Source: RBG-13-68-16 sp050018455 (lineage in GTDB: Bacteria > Acidobacteriota > Thermoanaerobaculia > Thermoanaerobaculales > Thermoanaerobaculaceae). Taken from it: a stretch of DNA of 64,000 nucleotides. The stretch lies in assembly GCA_050018455.1 (NCBI GenBank), contig JBEKAA010000022.1, forward strand, positions 1 through 64,000, read 5' to 3'. The position numbers and the translations under genes were made by a program. Position 1 is the stretch's first letter, and every line of letters starts with the position of its first letter. Below are positions 33,660 to 42,226 of the stretch, one piece after another. Below the pieces are notes generated by a model. That model had not been told where the DNA came from. It searched no databases and was given only the letters and a program-made list of their open reading frames with translations.

Positions 33660-33908
33660 CCCACCCAGTTGACAGTTGACAGTTGACAGTTGACAGTCAG
33701 TAGGAACGACAAGGCAACGCCGGTCGGTACGCAGGAGACTGATACCAGTTTGCCATCGAACATGTCATTCCGAGGAGCGGAGCGACGAGGAATCTGGGTG
33801 GGGGAAAGCCTGGATCCACGAGCCCCCGCCCAGATCCCTCGCGGAGCCCGCCCTGAGAGGTGTCGTGGTCTCTACTGTCAACTGTTAACTGTCGACTGTT
33901 AACTTCTC
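33660..33908. repeat. Hairpin of cagttgacagt type enclosing REP-like element copy 6
   Basis: A left arm of cagttgacagttgacagttg lies at 33669-33695, with the right arm gtcaactgttaactgtcgac at 33876-33903. Between them sits a REP-like copy (33739-33858, taccagtttgccatcgaaca on). The element interrupts the arn gene run between the formyltransferase and arnC, so those genes may need a separate promoter or read-through. Confidence 0.82.
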
Positions 33909-33911
33909 CGC

Positions 33912-34859
33912 TCATGGGCGGGCATCCCTGCCGTACACCGCGCGGACGACGTAGCGGGGGCGGTGGCGCACCTCCATGTAGATCCGGCCCACGTACTCGC
34001 CGAGCAGCCCGATGGCGAAAAGCAGGACGCCGATGAAGAAGAACAGCACCGCAAACAGCGTGAACACCCCGCTGACCGCCCACTCGTGACCCTTGACGAT
34101 GCGCCCGACGATCAGCACGGCCGCGACCAGCATCGAAGCCGTCGCCATCGTCATGCCGATCGCGAGCGTTGAGCGCAGCGGCCACAGCGAGAAGCTCGTC
34201 ATGAGGTCGAACTGCAGGCGCACCAGCTTGAAGACGCTGTACTTGCTCTGCCCCTTGAGGCGTTCGGCGTGAGCGACCGGCACCTCGGTGACGCGGCCCG
34301 CGAACATGTCGGCCAGCACCGGGATGAACGTGGAGATCTCCTTGGACTGGCACAGCGTCTTGACCACGCCGCGGCGGTAGGCGCGCAGCATGCACCCGTA
34401 GTCGGAGAGGTGGACGCCGGTCGCCATCGACGTCACGCGATTGACCAGCCGCGACGCCATCCGGCGGAAGAAGGAGTCCATCCGCTTGACGCGCACCGAG
34501 CCGACGACGTCGTACCCTTCCTCCATCTTTGCCACCAGCTTGCCGATCTCTTCGGGCGGGTTCTGCAGGTCGGCATCGAGGGTGACGATGATCTCGCCGC
34601 GGGCCTCCTCGAACCCGGCGAACACCGCCGAGTGCTGGCCGTAGTTGCGGTTGAAGTCGATCACGACAATGTGCGGGTCGCGTGCGGCGGCCTCGCGGAG
34701 GAGTTCGAGCGAGCGGTCGCGGCTGCCGTCGTTGACCAGCACGACCTCGTAACTCTTCCCGAGCGCGTCGAGGGCCGCCCTGAGGCGGGGCAACAGCTCG
34801 GGGAGGTTCTCCTCCTCGTTGTAGACCGGGACGACGACGGACAGGAATGGCTCGGGCAT
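33912..34859 (-). CDS. arnC: Undecaprenyl-phosphate Ara4FN transferase
   Basis: A 315-aa family 2 glycosyltransferase. LSVVVPVYNEEENLPELLPR starts the GT-A fold, and the DxD motif is TLDADLQNPPEE (near 95). Two C-terminal TM helices (about 230-255 and 265-295) anchor it in the inner membrane. It moves formylated Ara4N onto undecaprenyl phosphate. DPM1/GtrB-type transferases look similar; the assignment to ArnC rests on the neighbouring arnB, arnA halves and arnD. It starts 8 bp after the arnB stop. Confidence 0.85.
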   Translation of the reverse strand: MPEPFLSVVVPVYNEEENLPELLPRLRAALDALGKSYEVVLVNDGSRDRSLELLREAAARDPHIVVIDFNRNYGQHSAVFAGFEEARGEIIVTLDADLQNPPEEIGKLVAKMEEGYDVVGSVRVKRMDSFFRRMASRLVNRVTSMATGVHLSDYGCMLRAYRRGVVKTLCQSKEISTFIPVLADMFAGRVTEVPVAHAERLKGQSKYSVFKLVRLQFDLMTSFSLWPLRSTLAIGMTMATASMLVAAVLIVGRIVKGHEWAVSGVFTLFAVLFFFIGVLLFAIGLLGEYVGRIYMEVRHRPRYVVRAVYGRDARP

Positions 34860-34867
34860 GTGGACCC

Positions 34868-36067
34868 TCAGGTGCGCGCGGGTGCGCCCGCGCTCCTTGC
34901 CTGCGCAAGGGTGTCCTTGATGGCGGCCACGACGTAGCGGACGTCGTCCTCGCTCATGAGCGGGAAGAGCGGGAGCGAGCACAGGCGCTCGGAGACCCAC
35001 TCCGCCACCGGCAGCGCGCCGACCCAGCGCGGGTACTTGGAGGCGTAGTACGGCTGCGTGTGGACCGCGCGGAAGTGGATGCCGGTCCCGACGTTGCGCG
35101 TCTTGAGCTCGGCGATGAACTCGTCCCGCGTCAGGCGGGCGTTGTCGAGGACCTTGACGACGTAGAGGTGGCGTGTGTGGAAGTGGTCGTAGGCGGGCAC
35201 GGCGAGCGGCTCGATCTCCGGCACCGCGCCGAGCAGCTCGTCGTAGAGCGCCGCGAGCTCCCGCCGGCGGGCGTTGAACTCGCCGACCGACGCGAGCTGG
35301 TGGATCCCAAGCGCCGCCTGCGTGTCCATGAAGTTGTACTTGAACCCGGGCAGTACGATCTCGACCTGCGGCGAGCCGCCCTCGGTGTAGCGATTCCAGG
35401 CCTGCTTCTCGAGGCCGTGGAAACGGAGCGCCCGCAGCTTCTTCGCGAGCTCGCCGTCCTTGGTGACCAGGATGCCGCCCTCGCCGGTCGTGATGTTCTT
35501 GATCGGGTGGAACGAAAAGACGCCGAGCCGGTCGAAGCACCCGACGTGGACGCCCTTGTAGAGGCAGCCGACGCCGTGCGCGGCGTCCTCGAACACCCAG
35601 AGGCCGTGCCTGGCGGCGACCGCCATGATCGCGTCCACGTCGGCCGGCGCGCCGGCATAGTGCACCGGGATGATTCCCACCGTGCGGGGCGTGACCGCTG
35701 CCTCGAGCCGGCGCTCGTCGATCTGGAGCGTCTCGCGGTGGATGTCCACGAAGACCGGCGTCGCCCCGGCGACCTCGATCATGTTGACGGTCGAAGCCCA
35801 CGTCATCGGCGTCGTGATCACCTCGTCGCCGGGCTTCAGGCCGAGCGCGATGAGGCCGATGTGCTGGCCCGCCGTCGCCGACGAGAGCGCCAGGGCGTGC
35901 GGGAATCCGGTGTAGGCCGAGAAGTCCTTCTCGAACCGCTCCGCCTTGGGGCCGGTCGTGATCCACCCCGACTTCAGGGTGTCCACGACCTCGTCGATCT
36001 CCACCTGACGGATCGTCGGACGGGAGAAGGGAAGAAAGTCGGGGCGTTTGCCGAACGCCGAGCTCAT
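34868..36067 (-). CDS. arnB: UDP-4-amino-4-deoxy-L-arabinose aminotransferase
   Basis: A 399-aa DegT/DnrJ/EryC1 PLP enzyme. It starts FLPFSRPTIRQVEIDEVVDT, and the PLP-binding Lys lies in FSFHPIKNITTGEGG (near 193). FEDAAHGVG holds the Asp that contacts the pyridine nitrogen. It makes UDP-Ara4N from the keto-sugar. Length and motifs match ArnB well. GGAGG lies 10 nt before the ATG. It is the first gene of the leftward arn run. Confidence 0.9.
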   Translation of the reverse strand: MSSAFGKRPDFLPFSRPTIRQVEIDEVVDTLKSGWITTGPKAERFEKDFSAYTGFPHALALSSATAGQHIGLIALGLKPGDEVITTPMTWASTVNMIEVAGATPVFVDIHRETLQIDERRLEAAVTPRTVGIIPVHYAGAPADVDAIMAVAARHGLWVFEDAAHGVGCLYKGVHVGCFDRLGVFSFHPIKNITTGEGGILVTKDGELAKKLRALRFHGLEKQAWNRYTEGGSPQVEIVLPGFKYNFMDTQAALGIHQLASVGEFNARRRELAALYDELLGAVPEIEPLAVPAYDHFHTRHLYVVKVLDNARLTRDEFIAELKTRNVGTGIHFRAVHTQPYYASKYPRWVGALPVAEWVSERLCSLPLFPLMSEDDVRYVVAAIKDTLAQARSAGAPART

Positions 36068-36660
36068 CGCGATGCCGCCTCCGTGCCGGCCGCGCGGCGT
36101 GCCGGCGCCACCGGGTCTACCGCATGGGCGGTCCCCGAAAGGGCCGCTGGAAGCTCGCAGAAACCCAGTCGCAACAACGCGAATCATACCACGGGGAGCG
36201 TGACGGACGGGCCGGCCGTGGACCTCAAGCAGAGAAGCAGAGGCGCAGGGGTGCAGAGGCGCAGAGGAGCGGAGGAGCAGGAGACCGTTCGAAGGTTCAC
36301 ACGTTCGAACGTTCAGAAGGAACCAGGGCAAAGGGAAAAGGGGAAAGGTCAAACGGAAGACAAGGCCCCGGGGAAGGACCTTTGGCGTGGGGTGTCTTCC
36401 CTTTTGACCTTTTACGTTTGCCCTTTTCCCTTTCCTGGTCGAACCGAAGGTTCACACGTTCCCTTCAAGGCGGAGAAGGTCAAACGTGAAAGGGGAAACG
36501 TCAAAGGAACGACGGTGAGCCCATGTAGCGGCCGGCCGCTACCTCGGTCGGTGTCTCGTTGTCCCTTTGACCTTTACCGTTTGACCCTTTTCCTCTTGCA
36601 GTCGAACCTTCCAACGCCCGCACTCTGGCCCTGCCGCGCCGCCCGTGCTACAAGTGCGCA
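36068..36660. repeat. Two composite hairpins in the arnB-arnT divergent gap
   Basis: The first (about 36225-36460) has outer cagaggcgcaggggtgcaga, then gttcgaaggttcacacgttc, then inner aaagggaaaaggggaaaggt arms around the loop ccccggggaaggacctttgg, followed by the complementary cttcccttttgaccttttac and a short tcgaaccgaaggttcac. Its loop is shared with the elements at 54170 and 54955. The second (about 36470-36610) has arms gtcaaacgtgaaaggggaaa and ttgacctttaccgtttgacc. Any arn promoters must lie at the edges; I cannot identify one. Confidence 0.8.
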
Positions 36661-36663
36661 GTC

Positions 36664-38376
36664 ATGGCGGACGAGGACGCGCGATCCGGGAACTGGGTGG
36701 CACGGCTGGCGCCGGCGCTCGCGGCGGCGTGCCTGGTGCTGCTCCTCGTCTGGAACCTCGGCGGCTCGCCGCTGCTCGAGCCCGACGAGGGGCGGTACAC
36801 GGAGATCCCGCGCGAGATGCTGGCGCGTGGCGACTTCGTGACCCCGCACCTGAACGGCGTGCTGTACTTCGAGAAGCCCCCGCTTCACTACTGGCTCAAC
36901 GCGGCCGCTATCGGGCTCTTCGGCCTCACGGAGTTCGCCGCGCGAGCGTGGAGCGCGCTGTTCGGCCTTGCCGGCATTGCGCTCGCGTGGTGCCTCGGCC
37001 GGTCGGTCGGCGGCCGGCGGGCGGGGTTCCTCGCGGCGGCGGCGCTCGGAACGTCGCCGCTCTGGGTAGGGACCGCGCGCCTGGCAACGCTCGACATGAC
37101 GGTGACGTTCTTCCTCACGGCGACGCTAGCGTGCTTCTGGTTCGCACAGGAGGCCGAAGACGGGCGGCGTCGGCTCCTGGCGTGGCACGGGATGTTCGCA
37201 GCGGCTGCACTCGCGGTCCTCGCCAAGGGGCTGATCGGGATCGTGATCCCGGGCGCGGTTGTCTTTCTGTACCTGCTCGCGACCCGCCAATGGGTGGTCT
37301 TGAAGCGGGTGCCGTGGGTGACAGGAATCGTTCTCTTCTTCGCGATCGCCGCGCCGTGGCACGTGCTGGCCGCCTCCCGCAACCCCGACTTCCTCTGGTT
37401 CTACTTCGTGCACGAGCATCTGCTGCGCTACGCGACGCCGATCGCGGAGCGGCACGAGCCGTTCTGGTATTTCCTCGCGGTGGTGGTGCTGGGGTGCGCA
37501 CCGTGGTCGGGTCTGTTGCCGTCGGCGGCGCGCCTTTTGCCGTGGCGCCGCGTGCGCGAGGGACTCGCCGAGCACCGCGGCGAGGCGTTCCTCCTGATCT
37601 GGGCCGCGTTCGTGGTGGTCTTCTTCTCGGTCTCGCAGTCGAAGCTCATCCCGTACGTGCTGCCCGCGCTGCCGCCGCTCGCGGCCCTCGTCGGCGTGCT
37701 GATCGACAGGCTGTGGGACGGCAGGCTCGCCGCGTCGCGTTGGGAGACGGCGGGCCTCGTCGCGGGCGGCGTCCTCGCCGCTCTGTACGGGGCGGCGTTC
37801 GTCTGGGCGGGGCTCGGCAAGATCGACCGGCTCGGCCTCGGTGGCGTGGTATCGCCCGACCTGCTCGTCCCGGGCGCGCTCGTGCTCGCCGTCGCCCTGC
37901 TCGCGGCGGCGAGCGCATTCGGAAGGGCGTGGAACCGGCGCGTGCTCGCGCTGTTTGCGGCCGGCTGCTGCGTAGGGGCCGCGGTCCAGGTCGTCGCGCC
38001 GCTGGTCGCTCGGGAGCGGAGCAGCAAGACGGTCGCGGAGCGCCTCCGACCGGAGCTACGCCCGGGTGATCTGATTTTCGCCTACCGCTGCTTCCCCGAG
38101 AGCCTGCCCGTGTATCTGGAGCGGACGGTGGGCGTGGCCGCCTGCGAGGGCGAGCTGGCGTTCGGAATCTCGCACCTGAACGGGGCCGAGCGGAAAGAAC
38201 GCTTCCCGACAGCGGAGCAGTTCCGAGACCTCTGGGAGTCCGACCGCCGCGTCTTCGTGGTCGGGGAGACACAATCCTGGTCGCGCCGCCTGGCGCAGGA
38301 CGGGATCACCCACGCGCGCCTGCTCTGGGAGGGCGAGGGGCTCGCGCTCCTGTCGAATGAGCGACCAGCACCCTGA
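36664..38376 (+). CDS. arnT: Ara4N lipid A transferase (PMT family)
   Basis: A 570-aa polytopic GT-C glycosyltransferase with about 11 predicted TM helices. The first periplasmic loop has EPDEGRYTEIPREMLARGDF, whose Asp-Glu is catalytic in the PMT/ArnT family, followed by YFEKPPLHYWLNA. ArnT moves Ara4N from undecaprenyl phosphate to lipid A phosphates, reducing negative charge and binding of cationic peptides. Other lipid-linked-sugar transferases share this fold; the adjacent arnBCAD set supports ArnT. It is divergent from arnB. An ArnE/ArnF flippase pair is not present in the window. Confidence 0.82.
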   Translation: MADEDARSGNWVARLAPALAAACLVLLLVWNLGGSPLLEPDEGRYTEIPREMLARGDFVTPHLNGVLYFEKPPLHYWLNAAAIGLFGLTEFAARAWSALFGLAGIALAWCLGRSVGGRRAGFLAAAALGTSPLWVGTARLATLDMTVTFFLTATLACFWFAQEAEDGRRRLLAWHGMFAAAALAVLAKGLIGIVIPGAVVFLYLLATRQWVVLKRVPWVTGIVLFFAIAAPWHVLAASRNPDFLWFYFVHEHLLRYATPIAERHEPFWYFLAVVVLGCAPWSGLLPSAARLLPWRRVREGLAEHRGEAFLLIWAAFVVVFFSVSQSKLIPYVLPALPPLAALVGVLIDRLWDGRLAASRWETAGLVAGGVLAALYGAAFVWAGLGKIDRLGLGGVVSPDLLVPGALVLAVALLAAASAFGRAWNRRVLALFAAGCCVGAAVQVVAPLVARERSSKTVAERLRPELRPGDLIFAYRCFPESLPVYLERTVGVAACEGELAFGISHLNGAERKERFPTAEQFRDLWESDRRVFVVGETQSWSRRLAQDGITHARLLWEGEGLALLSNERPAP

Positions 38377-38436
38377 CCCGTTCGAAGGTTCATAGGTTCA
38401 AAGGTTCGAAGGTTCGCGACGGGCCGGTAGAAGGTC

Positions 38437-38539
38437 AAACGGAAAAGGGTAAAGGTCAAACGGAAGACGAGACAGGTGTGGACACGCCGCAAGAGAAGAC
38501 AGGGTTGGAGAGCCGTTCCTGGTCTTCCCTTTGACCTTT
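38437..38539 (+). repeat. 103-bp direct repeat, left copy
   Basis: Begins aaacggaaaagggtaaaggt and ends cttccctttgaccttt. It is an ordinary composite hairpin unit (arm, loop with gtgtggacacgccgcaagag, arm). The right copy at 38820-38922 is identical over its whole length as far as I can compare. The surrounding gap from 38377 otherwise holds ttcgaaggttcgaaggttcg. Confidence 0.85.
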
Positions 38540-38819
38540 AGGGCTATCCACTTGACTCCACTGACCACAACCGGTAGGGCGTCAGGCACAGGGAATGATA
38601 AAGGCAGCGCTGTCGAACGTGACGCCAAGCGAAGGTCAACACCGAATTCCAATTCCATGGGGAAGTCGCAGTGAATCATGAGCTTCCCCTCGCTCCTGCT
38701 CCTCCGGCTTACTGCCGGCAAGCAGGCCGCACAGGGCTACCTCCAGGTTGAGCGGGTGCAGCATGCCCAAAGGCCAGACCACAACCTGTAGGGGGTGGTG
38801 GAGTCAAGTGGATAGCCCT
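38540..38819. mobile_element. 280-bp MITE-like element with terminal inverted repeats
   Basis: The two ends are inverted copies of agggctatccacttgactcc plus two or three more matching bases. The inside is 280 bp with mixed, less GC-rich sequence unlike the neighbouring repeats. A 42-codon frame on the minus strand (about 38640-38765, MLHPLNLEVALCGLLAGSKP) may be a transposase remnant, but I cannot assign it. It is too short to be autonomous. It separates two exact copies of a 103-bp hairpin unit, as if insertion duplicated the whole unit. Confidence 0.7.
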
Positions 38820-38922
38820 AAACGGAAAAGGGTAAAGGTCAAACGGAAGACGAGACAGGTGTGGACACGCCGCAAGAGAAGACAGGGTTGGAGAGCCGTT
38901 CCTGGTCTTCCCTTTGACCTTT
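38820..38922 (+). repeat. 103-bp direct repeat, right copy
   Basis: Identical to 38437-38539. After it the original hairpin continues with gacgtttgcccttttacctt and a gaactttcgaacgtttgaac block to about 39000, so only one of the two copies joins the natural right arm. Confidence 0.85.
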
Positions 38923-38999
38923 GACGTTTGCCCTTTTACCTTTGACCTGCACGCCTCGCTGGGAACTTTCGAACGTTTGAACCTGCGAACGTTCGAACG

Positions 39000-39596
39000 T
39001 TACTCAACGGAGGGCGAGAAGTCCGCGACGAGGCTCTCCATGGCGTCCCAGATGTGGGAGATGTCGTTCGACCCCACGATCAGGTCGCGCTTCATGCCGT
39101 GGATGTCCTTGACGTGGCCGCGGAGCACGGCCTCCTGTCGGAACCCCAGCTTGCGGAACATCTTTCGGGCGCCGACCTGGTTCTCCACGACCTGGATGAC
39201 CATCTTCTCGACCCCCATGCGGGTCGCGAGCCTGACCAGCTCGCGGGCGAGGGTGGTACCGAGGCCGCTGCGCCGCATGGCCGGCGCGACGGCGACGCGG
39301 AGCTCGGCGACGTGGACGGTCCAGCCGTGTAGCGCGCGGTAGAGCGTCGCCTCGCCCACGATCTTGCCCTGGGCCTCGGCGACCAGGCTCACGACCTCGC
39401 CGGACTCGATGCGGGCGACGAAGCGGCGGAGCCACTCGGGCTTGGTGACGTCGTCGCGGAGGAAGAGGCGGTCCTCCTCGGGGAGCGAGCGATAGAACTT
39501 GAGCACGGCAGACGCTTCCTCGACGTCAAGCGGTTTGATGACGACGGCTGTCCCGTCGCGCAGCGTAACGTTCTGGGGAAATCCTTCGAGCTTCAC
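39000..39596 (-). CDS. GNAT family N-acetyltransferase
   Basis: A 198-aa acetyltransferase. The acetyl-CoA binding motif VAVAPAMRRSGLGTTLAREL lies near residues 103-122, with ENQVGARKMFRKLGF closing the fold. The N-terminus KPLDVEEASAVLKFYRSLPE resembles the Pat-type GNAT protein acetyltransferase domain. It begins 10 bp after korC and probably belongs to the kor operon; control of metabolic enzymes by acetylation is a possibility but only inference. Acceptor unknown. Confidence 0.8.
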   Translation of the reverse strand: MKLEGFPQNVTLRDGTAVVIKPLDVEEASAVLKFYRSLPEEDRLFLRDDVTKPEWLRRFVARIESGEVVSLVAEAQGKIVGEATLYRALHGWTVHVAELRVAVAPAMRRSGLGTTLARELVRLATRMGVEKMVIQVVENQVGARKMFRKLGFRQEAVLRGHVKDIHGMKRDLIVGSNDISHIWDAMESLVADFSPSVE

Positions 39597-39606
39597 GGCG
39601 TGCTCC

Positions 39607-40164
39607 CTAGTTCCCGCCCGCGACCAGGTCGCGGCCGTACTCGTAGCCCTTGCGGAAGGCGCGCAGGTTGAGGTCCTCGGTTCCTTTGGGGACCGAGCTC
39701 TTGACCGCCTTCTCCGCGGCGTCGAAAGAAACGACCCCGGTCACGCCCGTGAAGAACCCGGTCATCACGATGTTGAGCACCAGCCGGCGGCCGAGTTCTT
39801 CGGCAAAGCGGGTGGCGGGGACGCCATACGCCTTCACGCCGGCCGGGAGCTTGTCGTCCAACGCGATCAGCTCCTTCTCGTACAGCAGGACCCCTCCCGG
39901 CTTGAGCTGGGGGGCGAACTGGGTGTAGGCGTCGGGCGACATCACGATGAGCACGTCCGGCTGCTTGACGTAGGGGTACCCGATCGCCTCGCCCGCCACC
40001 GTGACCTGGGCGCTGCAGGCACTGCCTCGGGCCTCGGGGCCGAACGACTGGATGAGGGTCGCGTGCTTGCCGTCGAAGATCGAGGCGGCCTTACCGATGA
40101 TCATCCCGCACAGGATGACGCCCTGGCCGCCCAGGCCGCCGACGCGGATCTTAGTCTTGTCCAT
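39607..40164 (-). CDS. korC: 2-oxoacid:ferredoxin oxidoreductase, gamma subunit
   Basis: A 185-aa domain III subunit. It begins IRVGGLGGQGVILCGMIIGK and contains SFGPEARGSACSAQV, both standard for PorG/KorC-type subunits. It lies at the end of the D-A-B-C order and overlaps korB by 14 bp. Together the four proteins decarboxylate a 2-oxoacid with CoA and reduce ferredoxin. Confidence 0.9.
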   Translation of the reverse strand: MDKTKIRVGGLGGQGVILCGMIIGKAASIFDGKHATLIQSFGPEARGSACSAQVTVAGEAIGYPYVKQPDVLIVMSPDAYTQFAPQLKPGGVLLYEKELIALDDKLPAGVKAYGVPATRFAEELGRRLVLNIVMTGFFTGVTGVVSFDAAEKAVKSSVPKGTEDLNLRAFRKGYEYGRDLVAGGN

Positions 40165-41035
40165 GGGACACCCCGTACGGCACGTACTTCTCGCCGAAGT
40201 GCTGGATGTAGTGCTCGTTCATCGCGTCGAGCCAGGTCGGGCGGTCGCGGTCGACGAACTTGCCGACGGTGATGTCCCCCTGGAAGGTGAGCCCGACGTC
40301 CTTGGTGTCGGCGCCGTTGACGACCTTGCTCTTCTCCTTGTAGTACTTGAGCTGGTCGACCCCGTCGCCGAGGCGGTTGCGGCGCGAGTACAGGGTCGGG
40401 CACGGGGCCATCGCCTCGATGAACACGAAGCCCTTCTTCCGCAGACCCTCGAGCATCGCCTTTGCGAGCTGCTTGACGTGGTAGACCGTCCAGCGGGCGA
40501 CGTACACCGCGCCGCAGGCGTCCGCGAGGAACGGCAGGTTGAACGGGTTCTCGAAGTTCCCGTACGGCATCGTTGTCTGGGTGGCCCCGAGCGGCGTCGT
40601 CGGCGCCACCTGGCCGCCCGTCATGCCATAGGTGAAATTGTTGACGCACACGACCATGAGGTCCATGTTGCGGCGCGCCGCGTGGACCAGGTGGTTGCCC
40701 CCGATCGCCGAGAGGTCTCCGTCCCCGGAGTAGACGACCACCTTGAGGTCGGGATTCGCGAGCTTCAGACCGGTCGCAAACGGGATCGCGCGCCCGTGGG
40801 TGGTGTGGAACGAGTCGAGGTTCATGTAGCCGGCAACGCGGCCGGTGCAGCCGATCCCGGAGACGATCGCGACCTTGTCGAGGTCCATCGCGGACTCGGT
40901 GAGGGCGCGCGCGAAGCAGTTGACGGTGGTGCCGATGCCGCAGCCGGGGCACCAGATGTGGGGCAGCCGCTCCTCACGAAGGTACGGCATCACCGGGTTT
41001 TCGAGCTCCAACTCGAGAACGTCGGTCTCGCTCAT
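40151..41035 (-). CDS. korB: 2-oxoacid:ferredoxin oxidoreductase, beta subunit
   Basis: A 294-aa TPP-binding subunit. IWCPGCGIGTTVNCFARAL supplies Cys ligands for a 4Fe-4S cluster, and GDGDLSAIGGNHLVHAARRN is the TPP/Mg motif. AMAPCPTLYSRRNR contributes another Cys. Its ATG overlaps the korA stop (ATGA). Length and motifs fit 2-oxoglutarate enzymes; 2-oxoisovalerate enzymes are similar, and the neighbouring fumarase favours 2-oxoglutarate. Confidence 0.88.
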   Translation of the reverse strand: MSETDVLELELENPVMPYLREERLPHIWCPGCGIGTTVNCFARALTESAMDLDKVAIVSGIGCTGRVAGYMNLDSFHTTHGRAIPFATGLKLANPDLKVVVYSGDGDLSAIGGNHLVHAARRNMDLMVVCVNNFTYGMTGGQVAPTTPLGATQTTMPYGNFENPFNLPFLADACGAVYVARWTVYHVKQLAKAMLEGLRKKGFVFIEAMAPCPTLYSRRNRLGDGVDQLKYYKEKSKVVNGADTKDVGLTFQGDITVGKFVDRDRPTWLDAMNEHYIQHFGEKYVPYGVSHGQD

Positions 41036-42204
41036 TGCGCAGCCTCCATGATCTTCTCCAGGACGGTTTCGGGCTCGTGGACCGTGCCTCCGGCGTGCGG
41101 GATCGAGATCACGGTTGCCTTGCCGGAGACGGCCCGCTCGACCTCGAGCACCATCTGTCCCATGTTGAGCTCGGGCACGACGAAGGCCTTGGCCGTGAGG
41201 GCCAGATCGCGGATGACCTTCGCGGGGAACGGCCACGAGATGATCAGGCGCAGGTGCCCGACCTTGACGCCCTTGCGCCGCGCCGCCTCGACCGCGGCGC
41301 CGGCCACGCGCGAGGTGATCCCGAATGAGACCACCACCACGTCGGCGCCCTCGACGCCGTCGGTGCGCACGTCCACGAGCTTGTCGCGGTTGTTGCGGAT
41401 CTTGTTGACCAACCGCTTGACGAGCTTGTCCTGCGCCTGGGGGTTCATCGCCGGGTAGCCGCGCTCGTCGTGGGTGAGGCCGGTGATGTGGATGCGGTAC
41501 CCGTCGCCGGCCTTGACCATCTCGGGGACCATCGAGCCGTCGGTCTCGTAGGGGTGGTACTCGCCGGGCTTCTTGGAGGTCCACTTGCGGTCGACGACCT
41601 CGATCTCGGACGCGTCGGGGATGACGACGCGCTCGGTCATGTGGCCGACCACCTCGTCCATCATGAAGAACACCGGCACGCGGTAGGTCTCGGCCAGGTT
41701 GAACGCCTTGATCATCAGGTCGAAGCACTCCTGCGGCGAGTTGGGGGAGAGCGCGATCGGCTCGTAGTCGCCGTGCGAGCCCCACTTGACCTGCATCATG
41801 TCCGCCTGCGCCGGGAGCGTCGGCAGGCCGGTCGAGGGGCCGCCGCGCTGCACGTCCACGAACACGCAGGGGACCTCGGTGATCGCGGCCAGGCCGACGT
41901 GCTCCATCATGAGCGAGAGCCCCGGCCCCGACGTCACGGTCATGACCTTCTTGCCGCCCCAAACCGCGCCCTGGATGGCGATCGAGGACGCGATCTCGTC
42001 CTCCATCTGGATGAACATCCCGCCTACGAGCGGGATGCGGGCGGCGAAGCGCTCGACCACCTCCGTCGACGGCGTGATCGGGTACCCGGCCACGAATCTG
42101 CACCCGGCGGCGATCGCCCCTTCGCAGGCGGCATGGTCGCCGTCGATGAAATGAATGCCTGTCAGAACTCCCTTGGGATCGGCGTGCAAGACGTCCTCCC
42201 TCAC
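41032..42204 (-). CDS. korA: 2-oxoacid:ferredoxin oxidoreductase, alpha subunit
   Basis: A 390-aa subunit of domains I and II. FIDGDHAACEGAIAAGCRFVAGYPITPSTE is split across the substrate-binding region; TSGPGLSLMMEHVGLA and QRGGPSTGLPTLPAQADMMQ are classic KorA motifs. The start is uncertain. The annotated GTG has AGGGAGG just after it, which would fit better as the ribosome-binding site for a TTG at 42189 (LHADPKG). It follows korD by 22 bp. Confidence 0.88.
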   Translation of the reverse strand: MREDVLHADPKGVLTGIHFIDGDHAACEGAIAAGCRFVAGYPITPSTEVVERFAARIPLVGGMFIQMEDEIASSIAIQGAVWGGKKVMTVTSGPGLSLMMEHVGLAAITEVPCVFVDVQRGGPSTGLPTLPAQADMMQVKWGSHGDYEPIALSPNSPQECFDLMIKAFNLAETYRVPVFFMMDEVVGHMTERVVIPDASEIEVVDRKWTSKKPGEYHPYETDGSMVPEMVKAGDGYRIHITGLTHDERGYPAMNPQAQDKLVKRLVNKIRNNRDKLVDVRTDGVEGADVVVVSFGITSRVAGAAVEAARRKGVKVGHLRLIISWPFPAKVIRDLALTAKAFVVPELNMGQMVLEVERAVSGKATVISIPHAGGTVHEPETVLEKIMEAAQ

Positions 42205-42226
42205 TTTCGAAACTGGCCCCGGGGTG

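Noticed and set aside
38398..38721. Minus-strand 107-codon gene in the inverted-repeat element
   Set aside because: The frame runs out of the element into the hairpin repeat, has no start signal and no recognisable product.
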